From contig JAQFVV010006306.1 of NCBI GenBank assembly GCA_028023455.1, forward strand, positions 3,871,001 to 3,935,000: DNA of 64,000 bases, read 5' to 3'. The position numbers and the translations under genes were made by a program. The DNA is from Epiperipatus broadwayi. Lineage: Eukaryota > Onychophora > Udeonychophora > Euonychophora > Peripatidae. The notes beneath the pieces were generated by a model. The model saw only the letters and a program-made list of their open reading frames with translations, made no database searches and had not been told where the DNA came from. Below, piece by piece: positions 25,191 through 38,241 of the stretch (position 1 is its first letter; every line of letters begins with the position of its first letter).

Positions 25191-25699
25191 CCTTCTGGAT
25201 AGTTACAGATAGATACTGCACTAGATAAACAATTATCGATTTAATTGATCAAAGATGTAAATGGTCTAAAATAGATAATAAATCAACAAATGCTAACATT
25301 TTTAAAATATTTAAATAATAATAATTATGATTGGTTACTGGCCATAAAAAAAATGAAAGTAAAATCAATAAATGGATTATACAAATGGAATATATAAATA
25401 TAATAGTGTGTGAATAATATAAAAACAAATATAAATAGATATCAAACATTGAAAAATACTTAAAGAATAAAAATTCCATTGCATATACGCATACAAAAGA
25501 ATATAAATATGACTATACCATTAAAAATATGGAAAATAATATCAAGAAAGGTTGATTAGGAAATATTTGTATACATTATACTTGTATTTCAGCCTTAAAT
25601 AAAATAAATGGAAAAAATATAATACATTAATATATTTAAAAAAAAAAAAAAGATTGAATGGAAGAAAAGGATGGAGAATAATGAATTTACTATTAGAGA

Positions 25700-25972
25700 A
25701 AAAATCCAATTTATCCAAACCACTTTGAACACTTTTTAACAAACCTTGTATTGTACATATATTCACATATGCTCACCATTTCGACTGTCCTGGTCTTCTT
25801 CAGAGCCAGTTTACTTTAATCTTTTTAATTTTTTTTTGTAAAAGATTAAAGTAAACTGGTTCTGAAGAAGACTGCAGGACAGTCGAAACATAGGTGTATG
25901 TGAATATATGTACATAAAAGATTTTGCTAAAAAGTGTTCAAAGTGGTTTGGATAAATTGGATTTATATAAGA
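25700..25972. mobile_element. Inverted doublet with CTGAAGA...CGAAAC motifs
   Basis: Two arms of about 125 bp face each other around 25835. Shared blocks include AATCCAATTTATCC, AACCACTTTGAACACTTTTTA, ATATATTCACATA, GACTGTCC, TCTTCTTCAGA and CAGTTTACTTTAATCTTTT. In each arm, reading outward, CTGAAGAAGA precedes a short stem and then CGAAA. The layout is the same as the doublet at 61411-61803, but the sequence is a different family. Probably two 3' ends of Penelope-like elements joined head to head. Confidence 0.65.
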
Positions 25973-26446
25973 TATTACAGCAAAAATAAAAGAAAGAGTG
26001 ATTTTAGTAATATTTCTACAGAAAAAATCTAAACAAAATATAAGTAATAAAAGGAGCGGTAAAAATGAAAAAACTTTAAAGTAGATAAAAACAACAGTAA
26101 CAAAAAAAGATCATTCATGATAGTTTTAAAAATATGATTTTAAGATTATAGTTTTAAAGTATTACTGTTATGTATAGAATGAAAAAGTGTATTTTTAAAA
26201 ATGCATAGGATTTTTATTCACTGCATTTTAATTACTGTATTTTTATAAACTCCTCGACAGTGCTATATAAAAAATGCTGAAATGTTGGGCAGCAAATTAA
26301 ATGAATAATTTGATTTAAAAAAAAAATAGTTTTAAAAGAACAAACTGATGGTAGTAATGAAATAAATATATAATGAAAACATTGTGAATCAGAGCAAGTT
26401 ATAATATTGTGAAGTTATATGAAAAATATTACTATAATTTGATCTA

Positions 26447-26726
26447 CAAATATCAAATTTCTTGAACTCGTACTTTAAATAAATACATTAATAATCATTC
26501 ATCATCAACCATTATCAATCCATTGCAGGATGAAGGTCTCTCCAAGTACAATTCATCTTCTCCGATATTTAGGCTTCTCTTCTCCACATCAACCTTGCAC
26601 ACTTTCTTATTTCATCCATCCATCTCACATGTGGTCTCTTTCTGGGTCTTTTGCAATCTCTACAAATATCAAATTTCTTGAACTCATACTTTAAATAATC
26701 AAATTTCTTGAACTCATACTTTAAAT
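26447..26726 (-). mobile_element. Non-LTR 3' tail fragment between direct repeats
   Basis: The block 26503-26663 matches the 3' end of the element at 35005 (CATTGCAGGATGAAGGTCTC, TCCACATCA, ATCCATCTCACATG). It is flanked by CTACAAATATCAAATTTCTT at 26442 and 26660, and the last 31 bases repeat once more at 26697. So the insertion is bounded by long direct repeats of about 38 bp, one of them tandemly duplicated. Confidence 0.6.
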
Positions 26727-28629
26727 AATGATCATTATTAATCATTTATTAGATTAAAGATTATAATATTATCCATAGTTCAGACATTAACTTTATTATT
26801 TATTCAATCAAAGAAATCCACATAAATATCAAGTTATATTAAAAAATACATACACACACATATATACAATTTTATGATTAATATTTCAATTGAAAAAGCA
26901 ATTACTATTTTGGTCTCAGCTTAAATAATAACTTTACTCCATGTGAGTTTTAATTTTTGTGGGTTGTAACGGCAACAGAAATCATTTAATTTTTATTTCA
27001 CAATAAACTAGGATATCCCAGAGTTTATGAAATACAAGATAATTATGTTAACTTTCTCACAATGTTCTTATATAACAAAGTTTTTTATATGATACTGCTC
27101 TAAAGAAAAAATATACAGGTAGATGCACTGATGTAGAACAGGAAAGGTTGTTTACACAAATACACAAACCAATAAAGAAGTTTGCCTATAGGTAGAACTT
27201 CCAACATACTATTATCTTAAGATTTATTAAATAAAATAAAAGATTACTCTGTATTTTTATAGATCCCCAATATTTCCTATATGGTACTGTTAAAATGGTA
27301 TCATCTTATTAATTTTCTTATGTACGAACATTTATCTTCCACTAAGCAAGCATTATATCTACACGCCCCATTTATAAAATGTAAAGGTCTTAAACAAAAA
27401 CTTGTCCTGTAATCATGGAATAATTATTATTTATTAAATTTGGCATTATCATCGTAAGTATGTTTCAATTATGTAAATAAAACGTCATTTAGTCATCACA
27501 CTGCAATACCATGGAATATATGTTAATAATATAGGAGGTGTATAAAACGAGAATCCAATACCAAATAGGACAATTTAAGAATACTATTATTTAACAACTA
27601 TAATAATAAAAGTAACAACCTATCTTTATACAATACATGCAAATATTATACTAGTTTGAATAAAAGAAAAATATATTACCTGATCAGATTATTGTTGTTG
27701 AGAATGTTGATTAATCCTTCTGCTTACAACTACCTTTATTATATATAAAATAAATAATAACAACAAATCATACATATATTTATCACTATGCATGAAAGTT
27801 TATGAATAATTTTATCCAAGTTGATGTGCATAGTTTATTCCAATAGGTTTCATGTTAATAAAATTCCTTCAGATAAATCTAATCATTATTTATTAAGTTT
27901 TACATTTCGCATATATAGTAAATTCTTTGTTATCCTTTCTAAAAGCTTCATTTCACCGGTGAAATAAAAAATATATATATATCGTTAGTCACATCCATCC
28001 ATCCACAATGCGATGTTTCTCGTTTAAAAACAAATAACATTGTTTACCACAAATTCTTTTAAAATAATCCATTAAGAAAGTAATTACATTGGGAATTCCT
28101 CCGGCGATGTTTGGAATGTTGCATCATTTTAATATTTCTACAATTTCAGTTTCTTTCATAGATTGGCAAAACAAAGCCAGTTAGGTTATACCAGAAATTT
28201 CACAGGCGAATTAATGATTTGCATAAAATTGACAAACACAATGAGGTTTGGTCCATTAAGCATAGTAAGTTAATTATCCTGTAGTTTTAAAATATTGAAA
28301 TCTTAAGCGATAAATTTAAATAATTCCATGGTTTTAAAAAAAAAATCTTCAGTTGGTAAAAATTTTTGAATTTTATTTATCAGCTCCAGCTATTAAATTC
28401 TTAATTATGTTTCTAATAGCAAATCATTTTTATTGATGATAACGATCAAGAAGCTAGTATCTGCCCTGGAAGGCAAACATCTGATGATTTCCATTTAGGA
28501 ATATGTTTTATGCTTTCTTAAATTATGATCGCCATTTTGGTAACCTAACCTTGGTAACACTTTATTCATACTTATAACATGAATTGAAAATTTCTGTTCT
28601 CATAAAAAAAAAAAAAAATTATATTGTTT

Positions 28630-28820
28630 CTTATTAACACTATTGAACCAATGGGAATTACTATCAATATATATATAAAAGACATATTTTGTGGGTTCAT
28701 CTGCGTCAAAAAATTTAAATATTAAAATACCGACGTTTCGATTTGATCACACTCTGGGTGATAAAAGGTAGAAAGACGGTTGTAGAGGCGCTACAGTCAC
28801 TGATTTGAAAAAAAACTTAA
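28630..28820. repeat. Fragment with CGAAACGTCGG motif
   Basis: On the minus strand ATCACCCAGAGTGTGATC (a stem-loop) is followed by AAATCGAAACGTCGGTAT. Stem plus CGAAACG is the same design as in the Penelope-type 3' ends at 25.8 and 61.5 kb. No coding text seen. Assignment is tentative. Confidence 0.35.
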
Positions 28821-30555
28821 AAGTTCCACCAACAGCAAAAATGAACGTTTTTTAAAAAAATCTTTCCAAATAGGAGGAAGTTTGCATGTATCATCTCACT
28901 TATTGATATATTTGATAAAGCCTGTATACTATTATATTACTAATTTATTTCCTTGCCTATTACATTTTTTATCATTAAAATATTAGCTTGAATTTTTTGT
29001 TATCCATTAAACACTATTTCTTGCTATATAAAATGAGTATATAATCATTAAAAGAATTCATTTTGTGTCTTAAAACTGAAGCTAGAAATATATATATATG
29101 AAAAAGAGGTTTTCTATGTTGATATAAAAACCAGCCACTTCAAGAATTGAATTAAAATATTTTCTAGGGATAATTATCATGCCTGATATAAATAAATAAA
29201 GCATATTTTATAGGAGGAAGTTTAATAAAAAAAAGAAATATGTAAATAAAAGCACAAATATATTTCGCTATTAGAATATTCAAATCATCCTTTTCTAATC
29301 ATTGCATCAAAGCAGCATAATAGAAAGTCTAATACTCAATAATTCACACGTGACAAAGCTAGGTGAGATGGAGTATAAAGAAGTGCTTTACCTATTGTAG
29401 TTTCGTTGATAAGTTACAAAACAACCTCAGAGATTAACCAAGTCACAAAGCCAAATATATTTTTCATGTTATTTTTCAGAACAGTCAACATGTCATTTGG
29501 ATCATAATAAATATCTGTGCTGGTTCCATGACGAATAATAAAAAAAAAAAAAAGTAAAAGCTAAGGAAAATTGTGGAGAAAAGATAGAAATACTTTTCTT
29601 TTTCACTGTCACCTCTACTTTTGTCACCATTCCACAACAACTTACTTAAATTCTGCAATTTAGGTTATTTTTACATCACTGTTTGCAGTTTCTTCTACAC
29701 TTGTGGAGCAAGGAAATCTCTAAATGACTGAACAAACAATCACTTCGTGAATGAAAATCCTGTTTGAAAGCAATTCATTCTTGAATGCATGAACTTGTGG
29801 AAGATCACAATTAAGAATTTCCAGTTTCCAAAATCTGTCCTTATTAATATTTTCTTCATACAAAGAGCTTTTTATAATGACTATATCCATAAATACTAGC
29901 ATAAAAAAAGAGACTAGAATATTAGAGTATAGAAATATGGTTGCACAAACACACAATCCTAATCATAGTTAGTTTAAAGAGATTATTATATAATATAAAA
30001 ATATTAAATTAAATAAGCTCTGTACCAATGCAAGTGACTGTACATAGTAAAGGGGGGGGGGGAAATCAGAATATGGAAAACAAGGTGAGGAAATAGAAAA
30101 ATTGCCCTTATCAAAAGCAGTGCCTACTTGGATGAATCAGTTTATGTATGACAAGATGGGCATAAATCTTATTTTTATTTTATTAATATTATTTACAAAT
30201 ACTCAATTATTATTATCGAAGTATTAGAAGAATTTGTGATATTGACTTTTTTAATACGGACTATCAACAAAGTTGACTTACGAGGTTACTTGCAACTATC
30301 ACATGAGAAGTTTCTTCAAATTTTATTTTTCCCCTCTGTTCATTATTTTCATGTTTCCTCAAACAAACATAAATTCATTAGTATATGAATGATTTTGCTA
30401 CTTTTCCCCACTTTGATCACTGCTTTATGTTTTTTAATCAGTTTTCATGATGAGGTGACCGGTATCATTTCAAGTTAAGATTCTTCTTACTAGCCTACGA
30501 CTTTAAAAAGCTATTCTGATTTTAATTCAATAATATTTCTTCTTTCCTTAATTTA

Positions 30556-31996
30556 AATATAGTGGACAGATTATAATTTATTTAAAATTACAGCTTAGCA
30601 CTGCTTTCAACCAGGTCAGTCATATTCATAGGATGAATATAGGTTTATATATATAAATTTATATAAATAAATAAATAGGCACCCCGACATTGCAGCTTGA
30701 TAAATAATTGATAGCCTGATTCTGTTGATTTCATAGACATGTGCCAATAATTTTTTCTCTCTTGCACCAAGTAAACAGCGACAGATAAAACAATTGTTCT
30801 CTAAAATTAACAATAACAGATATAGGTAGGAGTTTATTATATTGTTGCTTGATGATTCTACTTGTAGGCAATAATAGAAAGAAAGGCCGATCCCAGACTA
30901 ATCTTTGGTAAATATATGAACTAAAAATATTTTTTTTTTTTGTTGAATATTTATCGTTGTACTAAATTTAGCATTATGGATAATACTAACCCAGATATAT
31001 CGGGCGGACTAACCTCGGTTTCCAGGAAATTATTAATATGTTAAAGGGGTTAGAAAACAATTCTAAAAAGAAGCCAAATTAGAAGATAATTTGAAAAAGT
31101 TAGAAGCAAAAATGTTATAGTAATCTTGAACTGAGAATTTAATTTTGAGAGAAGAAGTTAGGATTGAATCCTTGACTTTAAAAGAGAAAGTGGAAGAGTC
31201 AAGAGAAGAGATGAAAGTAGAAATCCAGAAAATGAATGAGAAACTCAAAGAACCCAAGGAGAATGTAAGGCTTTTCAAAGATAGGTCATGAAAAATAAAA
31301 GCTCTTAAAGGAGAACTTAAGACATTTCAAAATTGGGATGGAATGCTCATTTCAGGCAGTACATAAGAAATGGAAAAGAAAGATTGAAAATGCTACTGAA
31401 GTTCAGAAAGAGATGATTAAGTTTACTCAAGAAGACTGTTTACAATTAAGAGTACCGAAATAAAAAACAAGATAAAGGAAATACATGAAAAGATCCACAG
31501 TATCCAATACTATTCTCAGCAGATTCCAAAAAATGGACCACAGGGTAAGTGAATTTGATGCTCAAATTAATGAGGTTAGTAGAAACAAAGGTATAGATGA
31601 TGAGTTGAGACAAGTAGTAGAAAAGCGATATGAAAGCATCTTGTGACTCATAGAAGCTGACCTGAGACAGAGAATACTGAAAACCAAGAGAGATGAAGCA
31701 ATGACTTACAGCCAATGCAAAACACAGATAATAAATAACCAGATAGAGAAATTGAAAGTGGCTTTACAACTTAAAAATGATCACGTTATTAAACTGGAAA
31801 ATCAGATAGAAAGCTACAATGTGAACACTGGTCTCATGAAAGATCTGCATATAGAAGAAAATAATAATATTCATCTTCCACAGGAAAAGAATATAAATTC
31901 TATTTGTATAAACCTATATTAGTTCTATGAATATGACCAACCTAGTTGAAAGCAGTGCTAAGTTGTAATTTTGAATAAATTATAATCTTTCCAGCA
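30556..31996 (+). mobile_element. Element bounded by about 80-bp inverted repeats
   Basis: Left end (about 30563-30648) and right end (about 31908-31993) are inverted copies, around 90% identical. Shared text includes AGATTATAATTTATT, AAAATTACA, CTTAGCACTGCTTTCAAC and GTCATATTCATAG. Between them lies a broken coiled-coil reading frame. This looks like a DNA transposon derivative or a fold-back element carrying a gene, though two inverted copies of one repeat could also have trapped it. No target duplication was found. Confidence 0.55.
30976..31922 (+). pseudogene. Broken coiled-coil protein, function unknown
   Basis: Begins with a plausible ATG (MDNTNPDISGGLTS), then EIINMLKGLENNSKK, and runs for about 310 codons with several frameshifts and stops. 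The text is strongly Glu/Lys/Leu heptad-like: EDNLKKLEAK, KEKVEESREEMKVEIQKMN, IENATEVQKEMIKFTQED, VSEFDAQINEVSRN. The last open part (31701-31922) is a 73-codon frame including NNQIEKLKVALQLKNDH. It resembles the ORF1/gag-like coiled-coil proteins of retroelements only in general character. No zinc knuckle, RT or transposase is visible. Confidence 0.5.
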
Positions 31997-31999
31997 TAG

Positions 32000-32640
32000 T
32001 GTACCATTGTTATTTATTCTGACTTTCTCTAATTTGTCTGCCATTCTTGATATTTATGAACTGCAGAACTTATCACAAATTTTTCTTTGGATGTTTCTTT
32101 TTGCTATAAAAGATTTTCATAATGACAATTGATAGATAATCTTTCTCTCTTTACGAAAATATGTTCAATGTTGAACTATTCTTTTTTCCATGTCACTGCT
32201 TTCTTTGTTCCATTTTAAAGTAATAGTAGAATTTTCTATATTTCTATAGCTTTAAGCTCTTCTGCATAAATATTGTTAATGAGATGTGATGAATCCAGAA
32301 CCATGTCTGACTGGGCCCAGGATCGATTCTGGTACTTGCAGTAACACCATTAGCATTCTTTTTGCATATGTTGTATTGAAAATATGCTATAGTTATTCAG
32401 AATTCTAACAATTCCATTATATTATCAAGAGGAAGAGTTGTTCTCATTTGTAGACTACAATCTTCATTTAACCATTTTCTTATAATAGATAATGTTTCAA
32501 TACTGGTAAATTTGTGAATATCCTTTCCAAATTAAAACTTATTAGGAAGTCGGTTTCTTTTATTTTAATGTTTTTGTTTAACGCCACAAAATTCTTGCTG
32601 AAATTTATACAGTGAATTTAGGTCAACCATAATGGCATTC
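32000..32640 (-). mobile_element. Decayed Penelope-like element, RT N-terminal part
   Basis: The minus strand reads FNLERIFTNLPV (the FDVVSLFTNVPV block) at about 32545-32510, then SIIRKWLNEDCSLQMRTTLP and DNIMELLEF, and later IYAEELKAIEI near 32265 in place of the ANIYMEEFE block. Plus-strand text at 32310-32335 repeats the B-box-like CCAGGATCGATTCTGG of the tRNA-like repeat at 19085, suggesting a small insertion between the RT blocks. Confidence 0.6.
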
Positions 32641-33667
32641 TTCTGTTTTTTTGTTTTATTGTATATTAATTAATAAAATATTAACTAACTTAGATAGGAT
32701 CAAAACTGAAAAGATGGCTTAGAGATTAAGATATGTAAGATCAAATACTAAAAGAATTAATTGATTAAAATGACAAAGTGGCTTTGTATTTGATACATCG
32801 TACAGTTATGTCTTGGGTAATGCAGAAACACTAATAATAAATTTGGTAGTAAAAATGAGGCATAAATTGAGCAGATAAAAATAAAGGTGAATTATTATAG
32901 TCAAATGGGTAGGGGGTGGAATGAAATATAATAGAAAAATATACCGAAGTATTTCACTGAAAGCAAATGCCATAATACTAAACTAGTTAAAATATATTTT
33001 GTCAATTATTAAATGCGGATTCATATGTGTATCTAAATTACTTATTTATCCTATAGGTCTAAATAAGGTAGTTCAAATAATATACTTGGTTATACATAAA
33101 ATAATTATCATTATAAAATGGGAAAGTTAATGAGATTCAACAAATTTCAATTTTTTATGTTTAATTTTTTTGAAGAAAAACAGATAAAACTTTAATATCT
33201 TAAAATGCTATATGTAAGTATAGTTTACAATAATATATTATTAAGGAATTTAATAGTATTAACTATATTTTATTTATAAATATAATTTAAAATGTTTTAT
33301 TTGGATAATTGAGACATACTGGCATTAATTTCATTACATTTTGTAAGATATCATTTATCCTTTCTAAATTTTATTAGAATTTTTCCAATTAAAAAGAAAA
33401 TTTATTATGCTGTTGATTAAAATATAAGAACTGAAAATATGGTATTTATCCAAATAGTCTTAAGTTAATTCAAATAACAGGCTATGAAAAAAATATCTAA
33501 ACATTTAAATTAACATAGCATGTTTTATTCGAGTTACAGAATAATGTGCATTACTTAAGTAGACAAGAGCATATTAAGGGAATAGAGATTTTAGGTGCAT
33601 TCCATTCTGTGTCAGTTTCATGAAAAATCAACATAAAACATATTATTAATAATTAAACTGACATGCC

Positions 33668-34175
33668 TGCCAAGAAGAGCTAGAAATCATCACATGATCA
33701 CTATTTCTTATGCTTGCTCATAACTGTTATTAAAACAGGCAAACTCTCCATACAGTAGTGCCACTCAGTGCAAGCCAGAGTAATCAATGGATGCCAGAAG
33801 GCTTGTGCATAAAATTCCTATCTAGTGCCTACTCTTCCAATATCCCCAGACTAGTTTATGGCTTGTGTTGCATAAAATCCCTATCTGCTCACTGATGAAG
33901 GCCACAAGTCAGAAACTAGTTCGTGGATATTGGATGAGTAAATCCCTATCTCCTCACTGATGAAGGCCACAAGTCAGAAACTAGTTTGGGGATATTGGAT
34001 GAGTAGGCACTAGATAGGGATTTTATGCACAAACCTTCCTGCATCCATTGATTACTCTCGCTTACACTGAGTAGTGCTAATGCATGGAGAGTTTTACAGC
34101 TAGAATGGGGATATTGGATGAGTAGGCACTAGATAGAGATTTTATGCACAAAATAGTAAAGCCCAGATAAACTTA
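33668..34175. mobile_element. Rearranged copy of the recurrent inverted-repeat element
   Basis: The left arm (33689-33860) is good: CATCACATGATCAC, CAAACTCTCCATACAGTAGT, CAATGGATGCCAGAAGG. The right-arm text GATATTGGATGAGTA then occurs three times (33925, 33990, 34110), so the right side has been locally duplicated. No open frame. Confidence 0.72.
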
Positions 34176-35004
34176 TTATCTGTTCCCACATGACGAGTGT
34201 CCTGAGCTCTAAATTCATGAACAGAGAACAAAGCTAATCTTAAAGATTTGGTCTGTTATAATATTTTCAATCAATGATAAAAAATGTATCTAAACATTTA
34301 AAGTACATGAAACATCTACAAAAAATATCCGTATAATTTTTGATAAGGGAACAAGTTTAGTGATAATATTTTGGTTATTTATAATTTGAATTGTATAAAT
34401 TTCATTTTTTTCACCTCTTTGAATTATTGCGTAATTCAGAATAAGTTTGCCAAAATCTGCTTAGGTAATATACTTGTTTTTATATATTTTTGAGATATGC
34501 TTATATCTTTGGGAGATATTTTGTTTTGAAAATCTGGTATTTAGGCAAGCTAATTAAGTATTTAATTAAAAAATGAAAGGATTGCTTTTTTGATTTATAA
34601 CCCTATTTATAATGGATAAATCTACATACATAATAAATTCTGATGTGATCTCGCATTTATATTTTTTCTTATTATGTTATCTTTTTTTTTAAATTTATTA
34701 TTATTATTATACTTATCATTAATAAAATTATCCTTATGTTAGAAATATTTTTTTATTTTGGAATTAAGTAGCCCATTTCATGGCATACATGCTTTAGTAA
34801 TGTAGTTGTACATTTGATTAATTCTGAAGGAGAGTCAAAATATCTGAGGGTAAAACAGATACTGTGCTACAGATAGATTAGTGAAATTAAAAATATTGAA
34901 AAATAGTTAAACGAAGTAAAGTTAGATCAAGGGGACAGCCCCGACTTTTACATTTATCTTAAGAAACAAATGAAGTCAATTTTCAAAACAATTAATAGAC
35001 TATG

Positions 35005-35600
35005 ATTCATCATCATCATCATCATTTTCAATCATTATCGACCCACTGCAGGATGATCTTTTCAAGTTCAACCCATCTTCTCTGATTTCTTGCCTCTCTT
35101 CTCCACAGCATCCCAGCACACTTCTTTATTTCATCCACCCATCTCACATGAGATCCCTTTCTAGGTCTTTTACAATCTTTTGGAATATTGTTTAAAAATT
35201 TCAACTGTCTATCTTTTATCATCTCTTCTAGCAATATGTCCAGCCCAACTCCATTTCAGCCTTTTAATTCTTTCAGTGGTATCAGTAATGCCTGTTTATT
35301 CTCTCACTCTTGTATTTTGTTTTCGATCTCATCTTGTTACTTCTAACACATACATAATTTCCATACTTTGTTGAGTGGTCTGAAGTTTCTCTAGTACTCT
35401 TCTGTTAAGAGTCCAAAACTCAGATCCATAGGTACGAACTGGTAACACAACATTTATTAAAAACCTTCCTTTTCAAACACATAGGCATATTTCCTTTTAA
35501 TGATTAATTAAGTTATTTCTATTTAAAACAGCTCCAACCAAGTTTAATTCTATGATTAAGTTCATCATCTACCACTTCACTATCACTCTTTGAATATTAT
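35005..35600 (-). mobile_element. Non-LTR retrotransposon, 3' end
   Basis: Minus-strand open frame 35234-35028 encodes LEEMIKDRQLKFLNNIPKDC, KGSHVRWVDEIKKCAGMLWR and NQRRWVELEKIILQW, the C-terminal tail typical of arthropod LINE polyproteins (R.LKF.GH..R..GRP..RW.DDI). It ends in a (GAT)n microsatellite (ATC repeats at 35005-35024 on plus), as RTE-like elements often do. Upstream, 35600-35240 carries decayed text of the preceding region. Best tail copy of the family. Confidence 0.72.
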
Positions 35601-36829
35601 ATTTTGAGTAATCAAACTATGTATGTTTAAAAAGAAGTGGTTTTGGTAACAATCTAGCTACTGACCAACATTGTTAAACAACTATGAAGAGAGCAAAATA
35701 GCTCCATTAAAAAATAGCTGTCCAAATAAATAGTCAAATTATAAATTGTTGGAAGCCTTATTCTGATACATAATAATGCATCAAGGATGTGGTTGCACGC
35801 CCAAACAACAATCCACACCAAAGCAAACATCTTGATTACAGAATATATTTCCCTTGCTTAGATGATCTGCTTATATAATTAAAATAATCTTTGAATTAAG
35901 TAATTGTAATATTTCTACTTTATCTCAGTAACAGGTCATGGCCAGGTAATGTTATATTTAACTGTTTTTGAGTAGCAACAGTGCCATCCAGCGACCTGTA
36001 CCGGCAGTGATACTAGTACAATAAACATTTATTTTTGGATAACTGTATAGTTTGTTTCCTTTAGATAAGGATTTAACAATTCCAAACTCTAAATAATCTT
36101 TAATTATCCTCACTTTGATCACCACCGATTCTATTATGTATTTCAGCTCACACAATTTGAAAACTTAACACATTATATTATTCTGTAATTACACTTGTGG
36201 ATAATAAAAATATACAATGTAATAAAAAAAAACTATAATTTGTACTTACCTGAGCTTGTTATTGTTTTATCATCATCATTTATTTTTCTTATTCTTTAAT
36301 CTCTACACCTTCTTTAACTTCCACTATAATATAAGTTATAATACCAAGCCAAATCTGTGGCTGGTAAAATTGTATTTTATTACTATCAAAAATATTCCCA
36401 AAACTGGATTAGTAATAATAATGTAACAACTTAATTAAATTTCACCTTACCCATTCTTTTAACTGAAATAATTTATTTTGTTGCACTTTTATAAGTTTTT
36501 CTTGAAAAAAAAAAAACTTAAACATAAACAAGATGTTTTTTATGCAAATATTTTTTATATAAGTAGTTTATTTTCCAAACTCACTAATTAATTCATTCAA
36601 TAATTTGCTTCCCCATCTGCTAATACAAAATTGTTTATACACTATTTCATCTTAATTAAATTGAAAAAGTTTGCCAAAAAATACAGTTAACAAAATATAT
36701 TTAACTACATTAATTAAAAAAAATATTATGTATAAAGTTTAAATATAAGTACATATAATTTTATTTCTATCAAAACCTCAAATCAATTCTTTTAATTATA
36801 ATTTTGTACTTTATTCTGTTATAATCTCT

Positions 36830-37110
36830 CTCTATAAAATCTATATGAATGTTTGTCCGTAAGGCTGTCACGTGTTTCTTGTGAAGTATGTTTCTTTGTA
36901 ATGCTATCACCAGTCAAATTCATAATCAATTAAAAAAAAACGTTTACATTATGTGAAGGAATTAATTCCACCATTAACAAAACTTAATTTTTTTATAAAG
37001 CAGTTGTCCGTAATGCTATCAAATTCACGGATCAAATATAATAGTTATATTAAAAATTTTAATTTAGCTTAATTAATACTTTGCCAGGTACATGTCTGAA
37101 ATTTGACAAA
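36830..37110. repeat. Possible repeat fragment, weak
   Basis: TGTTTGTCCGTAAGGCTGTC at 36851 and CAGTTGTCCGTAATGCTATC at 37001 are similar to each other, so the stretch may be a duplicated or interspersed repeat. No class can be assigned. Confidence 0.25.
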
Positions 37111-37182
37111 TAGGCCGGGTTGTTCCAAACATTTTTTTTTTTCCAATTTTACAATTGTGAATTTCTCACATTTATTTATATA

Positions 37183-38239
37183 CACCTGGGTCTCTTTTTA
37201 CGCGGACTTATTTAACACATTTTGAAGTTACGCGATTCGTGTTTTCCCGGAAGTCGAACTCCAATATTGCGCTATTACTTTAAATAATAAATTTCATGTA
37301 TATTGAAAGTAATAGCACATTATTGGAATTCGACTTTCAACTTAGTAATTTCAATATTTTCAGTGCTTTATAATAGTAAGATTTTATGCAATAATGAAAT
37401 TAAAATCATGATTTCCACATTTTATGTATACACACATTAAATTTTACAAGATTATAATGTAAATTTGTTCAAACATTGTGCGTGTTAATTTTGCACTTTA
37501 AATCACAATCTGTTTTTGCTTTTTAAAAAAAGAATGTAATCAATTATTAATCATTTACTGTCCACAAGTTTATTTTTAAAAGGTCAGTAATAGCAGTGGG
37601 CACAATTAAATTTGACAATTAAAAATTAAAATCTGATTTTTAATTGTAATTAACAATTTAAAAATTACTTACGGCGACTTGAAATAATGTGATGTGAAAT
37701 TTGATTTTTAAACGGAATTGAAAATTAAAGACAAAAATAAGAATTTAATTTTTAGTTGTTAGTTTCATAAGCAATTAATAAAATCATTGTCTCAAAGATT
37801 AATTACTAATTACGTTGTCACCAGAAAACCATCGACACAACATGAGTGTGAAGTTGGCGCTAGTTGTTTGCAAACGAACGTGTTTTTCGGCAAATAGCTA
37901 TAATAATTAAAACGTGTATAAAAAAATGTAAATTACTGTTCTGTAAATTATGCATAAAAATATATTATTTTGAATAAAATTAAATATTATAGTTAACAAA
38001 AGTTTGTCTTGTATCAATTTTTTTCAAATTTGAAATTTTTTATTAGTCATATTTTATTTCCTTATTTTTTTTTGCGCGAATTTTAAAGTAATTTTATGTT
38101 GGTGCTTTGCTTTTACGCGAATTTTGAAAAATCACAGACTGCACCCCCCTTTTTCAGTAAGTTACATCTATTTTTGCGCGATTTCGTTTGCGCGTGTTTT
38201 CTGAGGAACCTATCTATCGCGTAAAACAAGACCCAGGTG
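37183..38239. mobile_element. TA-flanked terminal-inverted-repeat transposon, non-coding
   Basis: Left end CACCTGGGTCTCTTTTTACG and right end CGTAAAACAAGACCCAGGTG are inverted copies with two mismatches over about 22 bases, flanked by TA on both sides (37181-37182, 38240-38241). Unusual GCGCG-containing words (TTGCGCG, GCGCGAATT) occur in the right half. An internal palindrome at about 37250-37330 includes GTCGAACTCCAATATTGCGC. There is no transposase frame in 1,057 bp. The TA target suggests a Tc1/mariner-like or similar mobilising transposase (inference). A duplicated flank at 38311-38380 preserves the empty site. Confidence 0.75.
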
Positions 38240-38241
38240 TA

